A stretch of 64,000 nucleotides of DNA from Caldisericota bacterium (GTDB lineage: Bacteria > Caldisericota > JANLFM01), in the NCBI GenBank assembly GCA_024655865.1, contig JANLFM010000003.1:1-64000 (forward strand), given 5' to 3'. The stretch's first letter is position 1. Each line of letters starts with the position of its first letter. Below the pieces are notes generated by a model. It had not been told where the DNA came from and did no database searches. It saw nothing but the letters and a program-made list of their open reading frames with translations. Shown here piece after piece: positions 24,761 to 32,542 of the stretch. A program made the translations under genes and the position numbers.

Positions 24761-27454
24761 ATGATCCTCTTAAAGAAATTGGAAGTTCACAACTTCAAGC
24801 AACTGGAAAGCATCAGCCTCTGGTTTCCGGATAAAGGGAGCTTCCTTATCGAAGGAGCAAACGAGGCAGGAAAGAGTAGCCTTTTTGAAGCGGTGTACTT
24901 CGGCATTTTCGGAAGGCCCCTCGTAGGTACAAACACGGATCTGGTGAATTACTCGGAGTCAGCAAAGAAAGCCACAGTAGAGCTAGAAATAAGCGCGGAA
25001 AATGAGACCTTACTCATCCGTAGGGAGATCCCCAAGCAGGGGAATCAAACGGCCTTCCTCATCGTGCGGCAAGACGACGGCAAGGAGATTGATCGCATTA
25101 CCAAAGTGAAAACTGTAAATGAGCGCATCGAAAGATCCCTGAAGTTCGACTGGCAGGCCTTCCTGAACTCCTGTTTTGTGGAACAGAAAAAGCTGGGGAA
25201 ACTTGAGGAGGCTACCGCCCAGGAGCGCCGCAATGCCCTCTCCAAACTTATCAACCTGGACTTTATGCTTGAGCTGGAAGATAAATTCAAAATCACCCTG
25301 GAGGACAAAAACAAGCTTATCGGGTTAAAGGAGAGGGAGGAGCTGGCAAAGGTAAGGAAAGAGCTCCAGCCGGTTGAGGAAAAATTCAAAAGCGTGGAGC
25401 GGAAGCTCAGATTAATTTCCCTCAAGAAAAGCCTTCAAAGCCTGCGTACGAACGAGGAAGAGATCTCCCGGTGGAGGGCACAGTTAGCACAGTTAGAGTC
25501 CCAAAAGGTGGATTTAAAATCCCAGGTTGAGGTTTTCGATCGTCTCCAGGTAATGGCCACAGAGCTCAAGCTTTTTTTGAATACCAGGGAGAATGCCAGC
25601 AATTTAAAAAAGCAGATTGAAAGGGTCGAGGAGGAGTTAGACGGGCTGATTAAGAAAAAGGAATCCCTGCCAGAGCTGGAAAATCAAACTTTCCGCCTCA
25701 AGTTCCTGAAGCGAAAATGGGATCAGGTCCAGGAACTCGAGCAAATGGAAAGGGAGGCTCAGGGTAAGTTGAACTCACTCACCCAGGAAATCGAGAGTTT
25801 TAAGAAAGGGGAAGAGGAGCGGGGAAGGTTAACTGCGGAAAAAGAGGAAGTCCAGAAAAGGAAACGAGAACTGGAAAAGGACCTGGGTAAGGTTCAAAGA
25901 TCCAGGCAGCTTGCCCTTGTATTCTCCATAGGATTCATTGTGATTCCTGGTTCCGCCTTAATTCTTGTAAGTACAGGAATTTTACCGGTTTATCTCCTCT
26001 CCCTGACGGCTCTTCTTGTACCCGGTATTTACTCCTTGTGGCGTTATCTTAAGACAACCCGCGAGTTAAAAGCGCTCCAGACGCAAAAAGAAGCCTTTTC
26101 CGAGGCCGAGCAAAAACTTGCAGGGAAAATAGAAGCTTATGGGGCGCCCATTATAATTTCTCGACCAGGTTATTCCTTAAATGCACTGAAAGAGGAACTG
26201 GAGTTCTGGGAATTGCGAAAAGGGAGAATAGAAAGATATCTGAGCATCTGGAGAAAGAAATTGGAAAACGCGGGAGAACCCCTGGGAGCAAGAACGAGGG
26301 ATGAGGTTGTGGGAGCGATCAACAGGACTATAGGGAAGTGGGAAGATTTGAAAAAAGAGGTTTCCCGAATCGAGGAACGCTCCAGTTATCTCAAGGGCCT
26401 GGTCCAGCTTTTAGAGAAATCCGCCCTGGAGGAGAAAAAACATGTCCAGAACCTGCTTGCGCTGGATCCCAATCTTAAGTTAGAGGAGGACTCCCTCAAG
26501 GTCACCCTCGCTGACCTGCAGAAGAGAGTCCAGGAAATAGGAGGGAAGGAACTACGAATAAAGTTGAGCAATCTCGAAAGCAAAATGGGGACTCTCCAGG
26601 GGATGATTTCCTTAAAAGAGAAGGAAAATCAAAAGCTTATTTCAGACATTGATGGAATTTGCCTGAGCCTGGGAATTTCAAGAGAGAGTGTCCAGGAGCC
26701 GGAAAAATTTCCTGAGTTAGAAACCCTGAAAGAGTTGGAGGAAACGCAGATAAAGGAGGAAAGGGACGCTCTTTTTGCGGAAAGGGAGTCCCTTAAACGC
26801 AAGGAGGCAGAACTCTCAGAGCGGTTAGGACTCAGGGATTTTCCTCTTGATTATGAAAGGTGCCAGAAAGAGCGCGAGGAGTGGGAACATCATCTCAAAG
26901 TCAGGGAAAAGGCAAGGGTCATTCTAAATCTTACTCGGGAGACAATTTACAACCGCGTTAAACCGCAAACGGAGTATCACATGAGCCTCATTGTTCCCCT
27001 TTTGACATCCAACCGTTATCAGGAAGTTCGGCTCACTGAGGATTACCGCATCAGGGTTTGGGACGACAGGGCCCGGGCTTACAGGGAAAAGGAGATATTC
27101 TCCGGAGGAACGCAGGACCAGTTCTCGCTGGCCCTGCGTCTGGCCTTCGCCATGGCCACCCTTCCCCAGGAACGGGGCTCCTCTCCTGGGTTCATCTTCC
27201 TGGACGAGCCCTTCTCTTCCTCGGACATCGACCGAACAAGGGCCCTGGTGGATCTCTTGACCAGGGGAGTAATCCACGAGGTGTTCCCCCAGGTTTTCGT
27301 GATCTCGCACTCCACAGTGGTTAATCCCGAGGACTTTGACTACTACGTTTATCTGGAGAACGGGAAGATCGTAAAAAACACCATTGAGGAAATTCACGAA
27401 TATCAAGGAAGGATCATCCTAAAGGATGAAAACGAGGTTGGTCTCTTCCAGTAG
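24761..27454 (+). CDS. Rad50/SbcC/YhaN-like ATPase with a membrane hairpin in the coiled coil
   Basis: An SMC-type ATPase of 897 residues, partner of the Mre11-like nuclease. N-terminal Walker A is IEGANEAGKSS (about 30-40). Long coiled-coil arms cover about 190-380 and 430-720. The C-terminal lobe has the signature FSGGTQDQFSLALRLAFA (780-797), Walker B GFIFLDEPFSS (810-820) and the H-loop VFVISHS. At the arm tip, where Rad50 has a CxxC zinc hook, there is instead a pair of hydrophobic segments (about 384-405 and 408-427) with the short turn GILPV. The only cysteines in the protein are at about 138, 633 and 701, so no zinc hook is possible. I recall similar membrane segments in the YhaN group. 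ATG 24761 is one base after the nuclease stop. Confidence 0.92.
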   Translation: MILLKKLEVHNFKQLESISLWFPDKGSFLIEGANEAGKSSLFEAVYFGIFGRPLVGTNTDLVNYSESAKKATVELEISAENETLLIRREIPKQGNQTAFLIVRQDDGKEIDRITKVKTVNERIERSLKFDWQAFLNSCFVEQKKLGKLEEATAQERRNALSKLINLDFMLELEDKFKITLEDKNKLIGLKEREELAKVRKELQPVEEKFKSVERKLRLISLKKSLQSLRTNEEEISRWRAQLAQLESQKVDLKSQVEVFDRLQVMATELKLFLNTRENASNLKKQIERVEEELDGLIKKKESLPELENQTFRLKFLKRKWDQVQELEQMEREAQGKLNSLTQEIESFKKGEEERGRLTAEKEEVQKRKRELEKDLGKVQRSRQLALVFSIGFIVIPGSALILVSTGILPVYLLSLTALLVPGIYSLWRYLKTTRELKALQTQKEAFSEAEQKLAGKIEAYGAPIIISRPGYSLNALKEELEFWELRKGRIERYLSIWRKKLENAGEPLGARTRDEVVGAINRTIGKWEDLKKEVSRIEERSSYLKGLVQLLEKSALEEKKHVQNLLALDPNLKLEEDSLKVTLADLQKRVQEIGGKELRIKLSNLESKMGTLQGMISLKEKENQKLISDIDGICLSLGISRESVQEPEKFPELETLKELEETQIKEERDALFAERESLKRKEAELSERLGLRDFPLDYERCQKEREEWEHHLKVREKARVILNLTRETIYNRVKPQTEYHMSLIVPLLTSNRYQEVRLTEDYRIRVWDDRARAYREKEIFSGGTQDQFSLALRLAFAMATLPQERGSSPGFIFLDEPFSSSDIDRTRALVDLLTRGVIHEVFPQVFVISHSTVVNPEDFDYYVYLENGKIVKNTIEEIHEYQGRIILKDENEVGLFQ

Positions 27455-28085
27455 GGCCCTCTGGATCCCGAGAATCCTTTTCTTTCTTTTAGCCCCTATT
27501 TTCTTTCTCACTCTCACCCTTTCCCTCCTGGCCTTTGACCCCGCTTATTATCTTTCCATGCAGAAAGGGATCGGGTACCCGGTAACCGAGGAGACCAGGG
27601 TCCTGGACTACAAGCTTGCACAGTTCCTCTGGAACGGCAATGGCCCGGAGGACCTTACCGGTTTCAAGGAGAAGGAGATTCTCCATCTTTACGACATACA
27701 TAACCTTCTGCGCTTATTGGTGTTTGCCACCCTGGTAAGTGGTGCGGTTTTTTTGACCTCCGCCACGCTTTTAGGTTTCTGGGATCAGAATTTCAGGAGG
27801 ATCTTGAAATGGAGCCTCGTTTTTACTCTATCCTTCTATTTTCTGGCAGGGACAATGCTTTACTTCTTTTTCGATTGGCTCTTCCTGGAATTTCACCTCT
27901 TCACCTTCGCCAACGATTATTGGGTCCTAGGGGAAGATTACCTCCTTTACCGGCTTTTTCCTCCGGAATTCTTTCAAGCATCGCTCTTTCCCTTCTTTGC
28001 CCTGTTAATCTTCTTTACACTCCTTTTCTACCTCCTGGCCCTTATGGCTTCTAAGAAAGCGCGCACGGCTCTCAGGGCTTCCTGA
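27426..28085 (+). CDS. TIGR01906/DUF1461 integral membrane protein
   Basis: A 219-residue membrane protein with four hydrophobic spans (about 14-36, 97-117, 127-150 and 188-208). The extracellular-type segment after the first span has the family pattern LAFDPAYYLSMQKGIG ... VLDYKLAQFLWNG ... FKEKEILHLYDIHNL, and the later WVLGEDYLLYRLFPPEFF fits the FxxDxWxLDxxxDxLIxLxPExFF motif. No function is established for the family. It overlaps the Rad50-like gene by 29 bases and is the last gene of the operon. Because the Rad50-like protein also has membrane spans, a physical connection is conceivable. Its 3' end overlaps the convergent gene by 58 bases. Confidence 0.82.
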   Translation: MKTRLVSSSRALWIPRILFFLLAPIFFLTLTLSLLAFDPAYYLSMQKGIGYPVTEETRVLDYKLAQFLWNGNGPEDLTGFKEKEILHLYDIHNLLRLLVFATLVSGAVFLTSATLLGFWDQNFRRILKWSLVFTLSFYFLAGTMLYFFFDWLFLEFHLFTFANDYWVLGEDYLLYRLFPPEFFQASLFPFFALLIFFTLLFYLLALMASKKARTALRAS

Positions 28086-28450
28086 GAGTCCCTGTACCTG
28101 ATCAAGGTCAGGTTCCTGTTTCCTTCAATCATAGCCGAGACCCTAACCCCATCGAGGGCCAGACAGAGCACCTCCTTTTTAAGGCCCAGAGCATAGGCAA
28201 TTTCAAATCCGATTCCCAGTGAGGGGACGGAAACCTCGGCGATCATTAAATCTGCTTCCTTCAACCAGGAGATGTCTCTCTGGAAGATAAACTCCCTGGG
28301 AAGCTGGCTTTCTGACTCCCAGGCTCCTTCCTCTAAAAGGTGCTCGGTCAGAACCTGATGACCATTTTCTACAAGAAAGTCCCTGATCTCCTTGTAAGGA
28401 ACAGCAGGACTTTTTCCTGAGATCATTGGAATCGCGAAGTAAATTTTCAT
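28028..28450 (-). CDS. Nucleoside 2-deoxyribosyltransferase-like protein
   Basis: A 140-residue protein with the fold of nucleoside 2-deoxyribosyltransferases and the nucleotide hydrolase DNPH1/Rcl. The N-terminus KIYFAIPMISGKS matches the family strand and loop, AWLKEADLMIAEVSVPSLGIGFEIAYALGLKKEVLCL (the first residue here reads S in the gene) has the Asp and the catalytic Glu in the SxGxGxE arrangement. The likely chemistry is cleavage or transfer of the N-glycosidic bond of deoxynucleosides or their monophosphates. Such enzymes can clean the nucleotide pool, which would fit beside repair genes, but it is on the opposite strand and convergent. Confidence 0.82.
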   Translation of the reverse strand: MKIYFAIPMISGKSPAVPYKEIRDFLVENGHQVLTEHLLEEGAWESESQLPREFIFQRDISWLKEADLMIAEVSVPSLGIGFEIAYALGLKKEVLCLALDGVRVSAMIEGNRNLTLIRYRDSQEALRAVRAFLEAIRARR

Positions 28451-28468
28451 TTTTACCTCAGTCCTTCG

Positions 28469-28474
28469 TATAAT
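28469..28474 (+). promoter_or_regulatory. -10 element of the SLH protein gene
   Basis: A consensus TATAAT about 40 bases upstream of ATG 28514. The -35 region (near 28446) is poor, so only the -10 is claimed. AAAGGAAGG precedes the start codon. Confidence 0.5.
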
Positions 28475-28513
28475 ATAGCCCAGTCAAGGTAACTTGAAGA
28501 AAGGAAGGCGCAA

Positions 28514-29770
28514 ATGTTAAGGAAAATTCTGGTACTGTTTTTGGCTGCGGCAATTTTGTTCAGTTTGCCTCTCTCCCTCTGGGCCGAGGAGGAACCACCT
28601 CCTTTCCCTGATATGGAGCCCCCTCATTCCCAGATTATCTCTCCCCAGAGCGGGGCAACCCTCACCTCGAACCCGATTATTATCACCGGTACGGCAACAG
28701 ACAATGAGAAGGTTCTGTTTGTGGACCTGGAAGTAATAATGCCCAGCGGAACCTCCACCACTTTACTCTGCAGCCCCAAGGAGGGCAACGATTACTCTGA
28801 CTGGCAGTTCACCTGGGTGAACCCCGAGCCGGGGACTTATACCCTGACTTCTATCGCTACGGATAAGTTGTTCAATACTGAAGAGGAGCTGGAAAGTATA
28901 TCCATCACAGTCTCCTCTCAGATCACCCCTGTTCCTGACACTTACCCTCCTCCATTAGTAATTCTTTTTCCCCCAACAAGTGAGTACCCCGCCAGTGAGC
29001 AGGAACTGACTATTGAGGGGCGAACGGAGATGGGCGCTTATATTTCCATCAACGGCACACCTGTGCCTCTGGAAGAAATGGGATACTTCTCCTATAAAGT
29101 TGCCCTGTCGCCAGGAGAGAACAGCTTCCTCATCGAAGCTCGGGACCTGGCGGGGAACAAAACATCTGCTCAGCTTGTGGTCAATTATTCTGGAACAGAA
29201 CAACCTCCCACACCCACCCCTACTCCTACTTCATCGCCCACGCCCGGCCCTGTCACTTTTCCAGATTTGGATGGTCACTGGGCCCAAGACTTGATCTCCA
29301 CGCTTTTAGAAAAGGGGATAATCTCTGGCTACCCGGACGGCACTTTCAAGCCCGATCAGCCTATAACCAGGGCGGAGTTCAGCGCTATCCTCTGCCGGGC
29401 TTTAGGGATCTCTCCTTCTGAAAGCGGCTCAAACTTCCCAGACCTTCAAGGGCACTGGGCGGAAAAATATGTTACCCCCCTGGTGGAAAAGGGATTCATT
29501 AAGGGATATCCTGATGGCACCTTCGGCCCAGATCAGCTCATAAAAAGGAGCGAGATCGCGGCCATCATGGCCAGGGCCATGACCTTACCCCCACTGATCG
29601 GGAAGCCTACCTTTAGCGATATAGACACCACTCACTGGGCCTTCGGGTTCGTGGAGGCGGCGGCTTCAAAAGGGTTGATTAAAGGGTATCCTGACGGCAC
29701 TTTCCGTCCTGAGAACTCCGCAACCAGGGCGGAAGCCTGCGCTATTGTAGCCAGATCCCAGGGTTTTTAA
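28514..29770 (+). CDS. Surface protein with Ig-like region and three SLH repeats
   Basis: A 418-residue exported protein anchored to the cell wall by S-layer homology domains. It has a signal peptide (residues 1-24, ending LWAEE). Two beta-sandwich, Ig-like segments follow: one around SGATLTSNPIIITGTATDNEKVLFVDLEV and one around ELTIEGRTEMGAYISINGTPVP, with the GENSFLIEARDLAGNK ending typical of bacterial Ig/cadherin-like folds. A Pro-Thr linker (PTPTPTPTSSPTPGP) leads to three SLH motifs, each with FxDLxGHWAxxxIxxLxxKGxIxGYPDGTFxPDxxITRAE. No enzyme domain is present. SLH anchoring implies a pyruvylated or similar secondary wall polymer. It is a single-gene unit with its own -10 and a terminator. 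Confidence 0.92.
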   Translation: MLRKILVLFLAAAILFSLPLSLWAEEEPPPFPDMEPPHSQIISPQSGATLTSNPIIITGTATDNEKVLFVDLEVIMPSGTSTTLLCSPKEGNDYSDWQFTWVNPEPGTYTLTSIATDKLFNTEEELESISITVSSQITPVPDTYPPPLVILFPPTSEYPASEQELTIEGRTEMGAYISINGTPVPLEEMGYFSYKVALSPGENSFLIEARDLAGNKTSAQLVVNYSGTEQPPTPTPTPTSSPTPGPVTFPDLDGHWAQDLISTLLEKGIISGYPDGTFKPDQPITRAEFSAILCRALGISPSESGSNFPDLQGHWAEKYVTPLVEKGFIKGYPDGTFGPDQLIKRSEIAAIMARAMTLPPLIGKPTFSDIDTTHWAFGFVEAAASKGLIKGYPDGTFRPENSATRAEACAIVARSQGF

Positions 29771-29794
29771 TTTCTCAAAACTCATTTCCCCTAA

Positions 29795-29830
29795 AACAAA
29801 AAAGCCCCCCTCTTGGGGGCTTTTTTGTTT
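29795..29830. terminator. Bidirectional intrinsic terminator
   Basis: AACAAAAAAGCCCCC and GGGGGCTTTTTTGTT form a GC-rich stem with A and T runs on both sides, so it can end the SLH gene on the plus strand and the convergent zinc-ribbon/Yip1 gene on the minus strand. Confidence 0.92.
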
Positions 29831-29847
29831 GCTTAAAAAATTCCAGT

Positions 29848-30489
29848 TTAGATGGGGAAGAGACCAAATTCTCCGGATTTCAGAAGGGTGAGAATAATCA
29901 GAAAAAGAATCGGTGCCAGGGAGACTATGAGAGCAGGGCCAAGTTGTAGATCCTCCGTCTCCTCCAAAACCCCGGTCAGAAGGTAAATGTGGGCAAGGAG
30001 GAAGAGGAGCAGAAAAATCAGATCGGTTACTTTAGAGGGAATAAGGGCAAGCGCAGCATAAGGGACGAAAGCCAGCCAGGCCACCCCCACGGTCAGGGCC
30101 ATATCCTTTAGGGAAGCCCCTTTTCCTTTAAAAAGCGAGCTCATCAAGCTCAAGGCTGCCGTCTCGAAAAGCCAGAATAAGAAGGGAACAAAGAGCACAT
30201 AGAAGAAAAGCCGGGCAACCACTCCCCCTCCGAAACCCCTGTAATCGATTAAAACACCAATCCCACCAAAAAGACCTACGGCCACTAACGAGGTAAGGGC
30301 CAGCCACCACATCTTCTGGGAAATAACTGAGTGAAATGCCTCTTTGGGTTTTAACACTAAATCGGTAAAAAATTTCCCCCAGTTAAAGCCGCCGGTTGCG
30401 ATCATAGGAGCAGCCAGAGAAGTACCGCAATTGGGACAGACTTGCATGCCCGGTTGAATTTCCGCCCCACAATTGGGACAATATGGCAT
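29848..30489 (-). CDS. Zinc-ribbon Yip1-family membrane protein
   Basis: A 213-residue protein with an N-terminal zinc ribbon (CPNCGAEIQPGMQVCPNCGTSL, two CxxC pairs) joined to a Yip1-like membrane domain with about five spans. LKPKEAFHSVISQKMWWLAL is the typical Yip1 entry region. Bacterial members of this family have no settled function; they are commonly found near transport or envelope genes. A good ribosome binding site (AAAGGAGG) precedes ATG. It converges on the SLH gene with a shared terminator. Confidence 0.8.
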   Translation of the reverse strand: MPYCPNCGAEIQPGMQVCPNCGTSLAAPMIATGGFNWGKFFTDLVLKPKEAFHSVISQKMWWLALTSLVAVGLFGGIGVLIDYRGFGGGVVARLFFYVLFVPFLFWLFETAALSLMSSLFKGKGASLKDMALTVGVAWLAFVPYAALALIPSKVTDLIFLLLFLLAHIYLLTGVLEETEDLQLGPALIVSLAPILFLIILTLLKSGEFGLFPI

Positions 30490-30654
30490 TATTGAAACCT
30501 CCTTTCTCCAAAAGCCTTGTTTTGTCTATTTTAAATCACAGGACTCCCCCTGACAAGAAAAGAGGCCACTAAAAGGAGAAATTTTATGAAAATGTCAAAA
30601 AAACAAAGAGAATAAAGACCAATTTTGGAGAGTGTGGCAATCTCGCCCGAGAGT

Positions 30655-30939
30655 TCAGTAAAAGCGCAAGAGCTTGGTTAACCCCAGATAGAAGCCACTG
30701 GTAAGAGCAGCCATAGGCAGCACTAAAAGCCAGCTTACCCCCAGGATGTTCCAGGGAATCACTTCCCCTAAGAGCCATTGTGCCAGGAAAGCCCCTAAGA
30801 AGCCTGCCAGCATGGAGGCCAGAACCCCTCCCGGAGCCTTTCCCTTAGCGATCATGAAGTCCATGAGGAAACCAACAAGGCCTCCCAGGGTGATAACAAT
30901 AGCCCAAACTAAGATTCCCCAGTCTCGGATATTGGTCAT
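30655..30939 (-). CDS. Small membrane protein, GlsB/YeaQ/YmgE-like
   Basis: A 94-residue protein with three hydrophobic helices and a glycine-rich middle (GGLVGFLMDFMIAKGKAPGGVLASMLAGFLGAFLAQWLLG). The Gly spacing and the charged loop resemble the transglycosylase-associated/GlsB family of small stress-linked membrane proteins. The ATG is preceded by a near-consensus promoter so close that the message would have at most two or three leader bases; no ribosome binding site is seen. Role unknown. Confidence 0.6.
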   Translation of the reverse strand: MTNIRDWGILVWAIVITLGGLVGFLMDFMIAKGKAPGGVLASMLAGFLGAFLAQWLLGEVIPWNILGVSWLLVLPMAALTSGFYLGLTKLLRFY

Positions 30940-30947
30940 GGGCTAAA

Positions 30948-30975
30948 ATTATAAAAATCCCAAGTAATATGTCAA
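30948..30975 (-). promoter_or_regulatory. Near-consensus sigma70 promoter, probably giving a leaderless mRNA
   Basis: On the minus strand TTGACA (30970-30975), 16 bases, TATAAT (30948-30953). Only eight bases separate the -10 from the ATG at 30939, so transcription would begin at or next to the start codon. Confidence 0.8.
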
Positions 30976-31055
30976 TTCATTCAGGGGGAATAAATGTCAC
31001 ATGTTTACCCGGGTAAAATGGGCGAATCCAGCAATTATGCAAGCTATATACCTCC

Positions 31056-31084
31056 TTGAACGCCCCTAAAAAACCACTTATAAT
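31056..31084 (+). promoter_or_regulatory. sigma70-type promoter of tRNA-Val
   Basis: TTGAAC (31056-31061), a 17-base spacer and TATAAT (31079-31084). Transcription would start near 31091, three bases before the mature tRNA. Confidence 0.85.
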
Positions 31085-31093
31085 AAAAAACAA

Positions 31094-31168
31094 GGGCGGT
31101 TAGTTCAGCGGTAGAACGCTTCGTTGACACCGAAGAGGTCGTAGGTTCGACTCCTACATCGCCCACCA
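31094..31168 (+). tRNA. tRNA-Val (anticodon GAC)
   Basis: A full cloverleaf: acceptor GGGCGGT pairs with ATCGCCC (one G-T pair), D arm GTTCAGCGGTAGAAC, anticodon stem CTTCG/CGAAG around loop TTGACAC (anticodon GAC, reading GUC and GUU), variable loop AGGTC, T arm GTAGG-TTCGACT-CCTAC. The CCA end is encoded (ACCA at 31165-31168). Short T-rich sequence follows. Confidence 0.97.
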
Positions 31169-31372
31169 TTTTTTATCTGCTTAAACGCAAAGATAGGGTA
31201 CAATGCTAGTTCTGCAATTTTCCTTTCAGGGCTTCACCCATTAGGATGAACAAGATTGCCCATAAGCGAGCATCCAGCTCCTCAGTACTTTTAAGAGGGG
31301 CTTTTGCAGGTGGAACCCGGGATAGTACTTACCGGATGTTCCTGGTATCATAATTAGTGGACGGAATGCATT
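31169..31372 (+). other. Leader region between tRNA-Val and NurA
   Basis: 204 bases without a gene. A possible -10 (TACAAT, 31199-31204) lies far upstream of NurA and CATAAT near 31348 lies close to it. In between is an imperfect hairpin in which GGAACCCGG pairs with CCGGATGTTCC (about 31311-31342). I see no convincing riboswitch. Confidence 0.35.
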
Positions 31373-32542
31373 ATGCCAACATTCATTGACCTTTTATGCG
31401 GGGAAATTTCTCGAAAGGCCTCCCTACTTCGTCAGTTGTGGTCCAGGGCGCCTACGAACGAAGGGGAGCTGGAGCTTTTTAAGCGGGTAAAAGCAACCTG
31501 GCTCCCGAACCCCGCCTTAGAGCCTCCTCCCCTCAAGAGGGCCTTTGCTGTGGACGGTTCCATGATTGAACGTTCTTTCAATAATGCCGCCTCGGTATTC
31601 ATCGGCCAGGCGCTTTTAATTGGCCCTGATATTGAGGAGAAAGCGCTCAGACTGGAAGTATACAGAGGCACGCTGGATCGTGCTACCATGGATCGTCTGA
31701 ACTCCATCTACTTGCGGGAACTTGAGGTCTCCCTAGCCCTAAAATACGTTGAGGAAATGGAAAACGGCGTCCTCTTCCTCGATGGTTCCCTTTACAGCAT
31801 GCTCCCTCATATCCTCTACCCGGTAGCCAGATCCGGGCAGCCTGCTTTTCCAGATCCAGCTTTTGATCTCTTGAAAAAAATTCTTCTTCTCCTGAAAAAA
31901 GCGGAGGAGCTAAAAGTTACGGTTCTCTGCCTTTCAAAGACCTCAAACGACGTCCTCCTTTCCCGTAAACTAATACTCTCAAAAGATGAGGAAGATATCC
32001 CGGAAGAAGAACTATCCTCCAGCAAAGCTGAGGCTCTGCCGGACGCTGAGCTTCTCTTTCGGTCAACCAATGACGCCGGGTTTTCGCGCCCTCTTATCGT
32101 GGGAAAAATGTCTTTTTACCCCAGACATGCTGCTTTGTTCACGGATCAGAGGGAGCTTATAAAAAGGTTTGCCATCGAGGAGGAAGAAGCTTCAGATCTC
32201 CTGGCCGAGCTCTGGAATTCCCCGGCACACGGGGTATTCTACTGGCGCCCAACAGCAAACGATGATCCCATACGCGTGGATTTCCCTTGGATGCTCTATG
32301 TGGAGAAGGTTCCCCTCAGGCAGGTGTTTGCTATTTTTGCCGATGATATTTCTCGCCTTCATCCGGTACTTTCGATAATCCAAAATTTTTATGGGGGAAC
32401 GAATGTCTATAATGCCTTGCTTTGGCAAGCTGATAAGGCGGTGCGGTTGACTAAAGAAAAGGCGGATATTTACCTGAGCGTACTGAACTCTAAATTAGGG
32501 GAAAGGGTAAGGCTGGATCGCTCTTCCCGAAGATTCCTTTAA
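31373..32542 (+). CDS. nurA: NurA-domain 5'-3' nuclease
   Basis: The nuclease partner of HerA in DNA end resection. The 389-residue product carries the conserved RNase H-like metal residues of NurA: Asp61 in FAVDGSMIER, Asp137 in GVLFLDGSLY, the basic segment VLCLSKTS, and a C-terminal NVYNALLWQADKAVRLTKEKAD helix with the Asp position. Motif order and overall length agree with the family (about 330-430). Its partners HerA, Mre11-like and Rad50-like proteins are encoded at 21001-27454, so NurA is separated from them by the SLH, Yip1 and tRNA genes. ATG 31373 has only weak ribosome binding potential (GGACGG). It converges on glutamine synthetase with a four-base overlap. Confidence 0.88.
   Translation: MPTFIDLLCGEISRKASLLRQLWSRAPTNEGELELFKRVKATWLPNPALEPPPLKRAFAVDGSMIERSFNNAASVFIGQALLIGPDIEEKALRLEVYRGTLDRATMDRLNSIYLRELEVSLALKYVEEMENGVLFLDGSLYSMLPHILYPVARSGQPAFPDPAFDLLKKILLLLKKAEELKVTVLCLSKTSNDVLLSRKLILSKDEEDIPEEELSSSKAEALPDAELLFRSTNDAGFSRPLIVGKMSFYPRHAALFTDQRELIKRFAIEEEEASDLLAELWNSPAHGVFYWRPTANDDPIRVDFPWMLYVEKVPLRQVFAIFADDISRLHPVLSIIQNFYGGTNVYNALLWQADKAVRLTKEKADIYLSVLNSKLGERVRLDRSSRRFL

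Noticed and set aside
31295-31345. T-box-like sequence GGTGGAACCCGGG upstream of NurA, just after tRNA-Val
   Set aside because: The T-box core usually reads GGTGGNACCGCGG; here the bases after ACC differ, there is no recognisable stem I or terminator, and the downstream gene is a nuclease rather than a synthetase or transporter.
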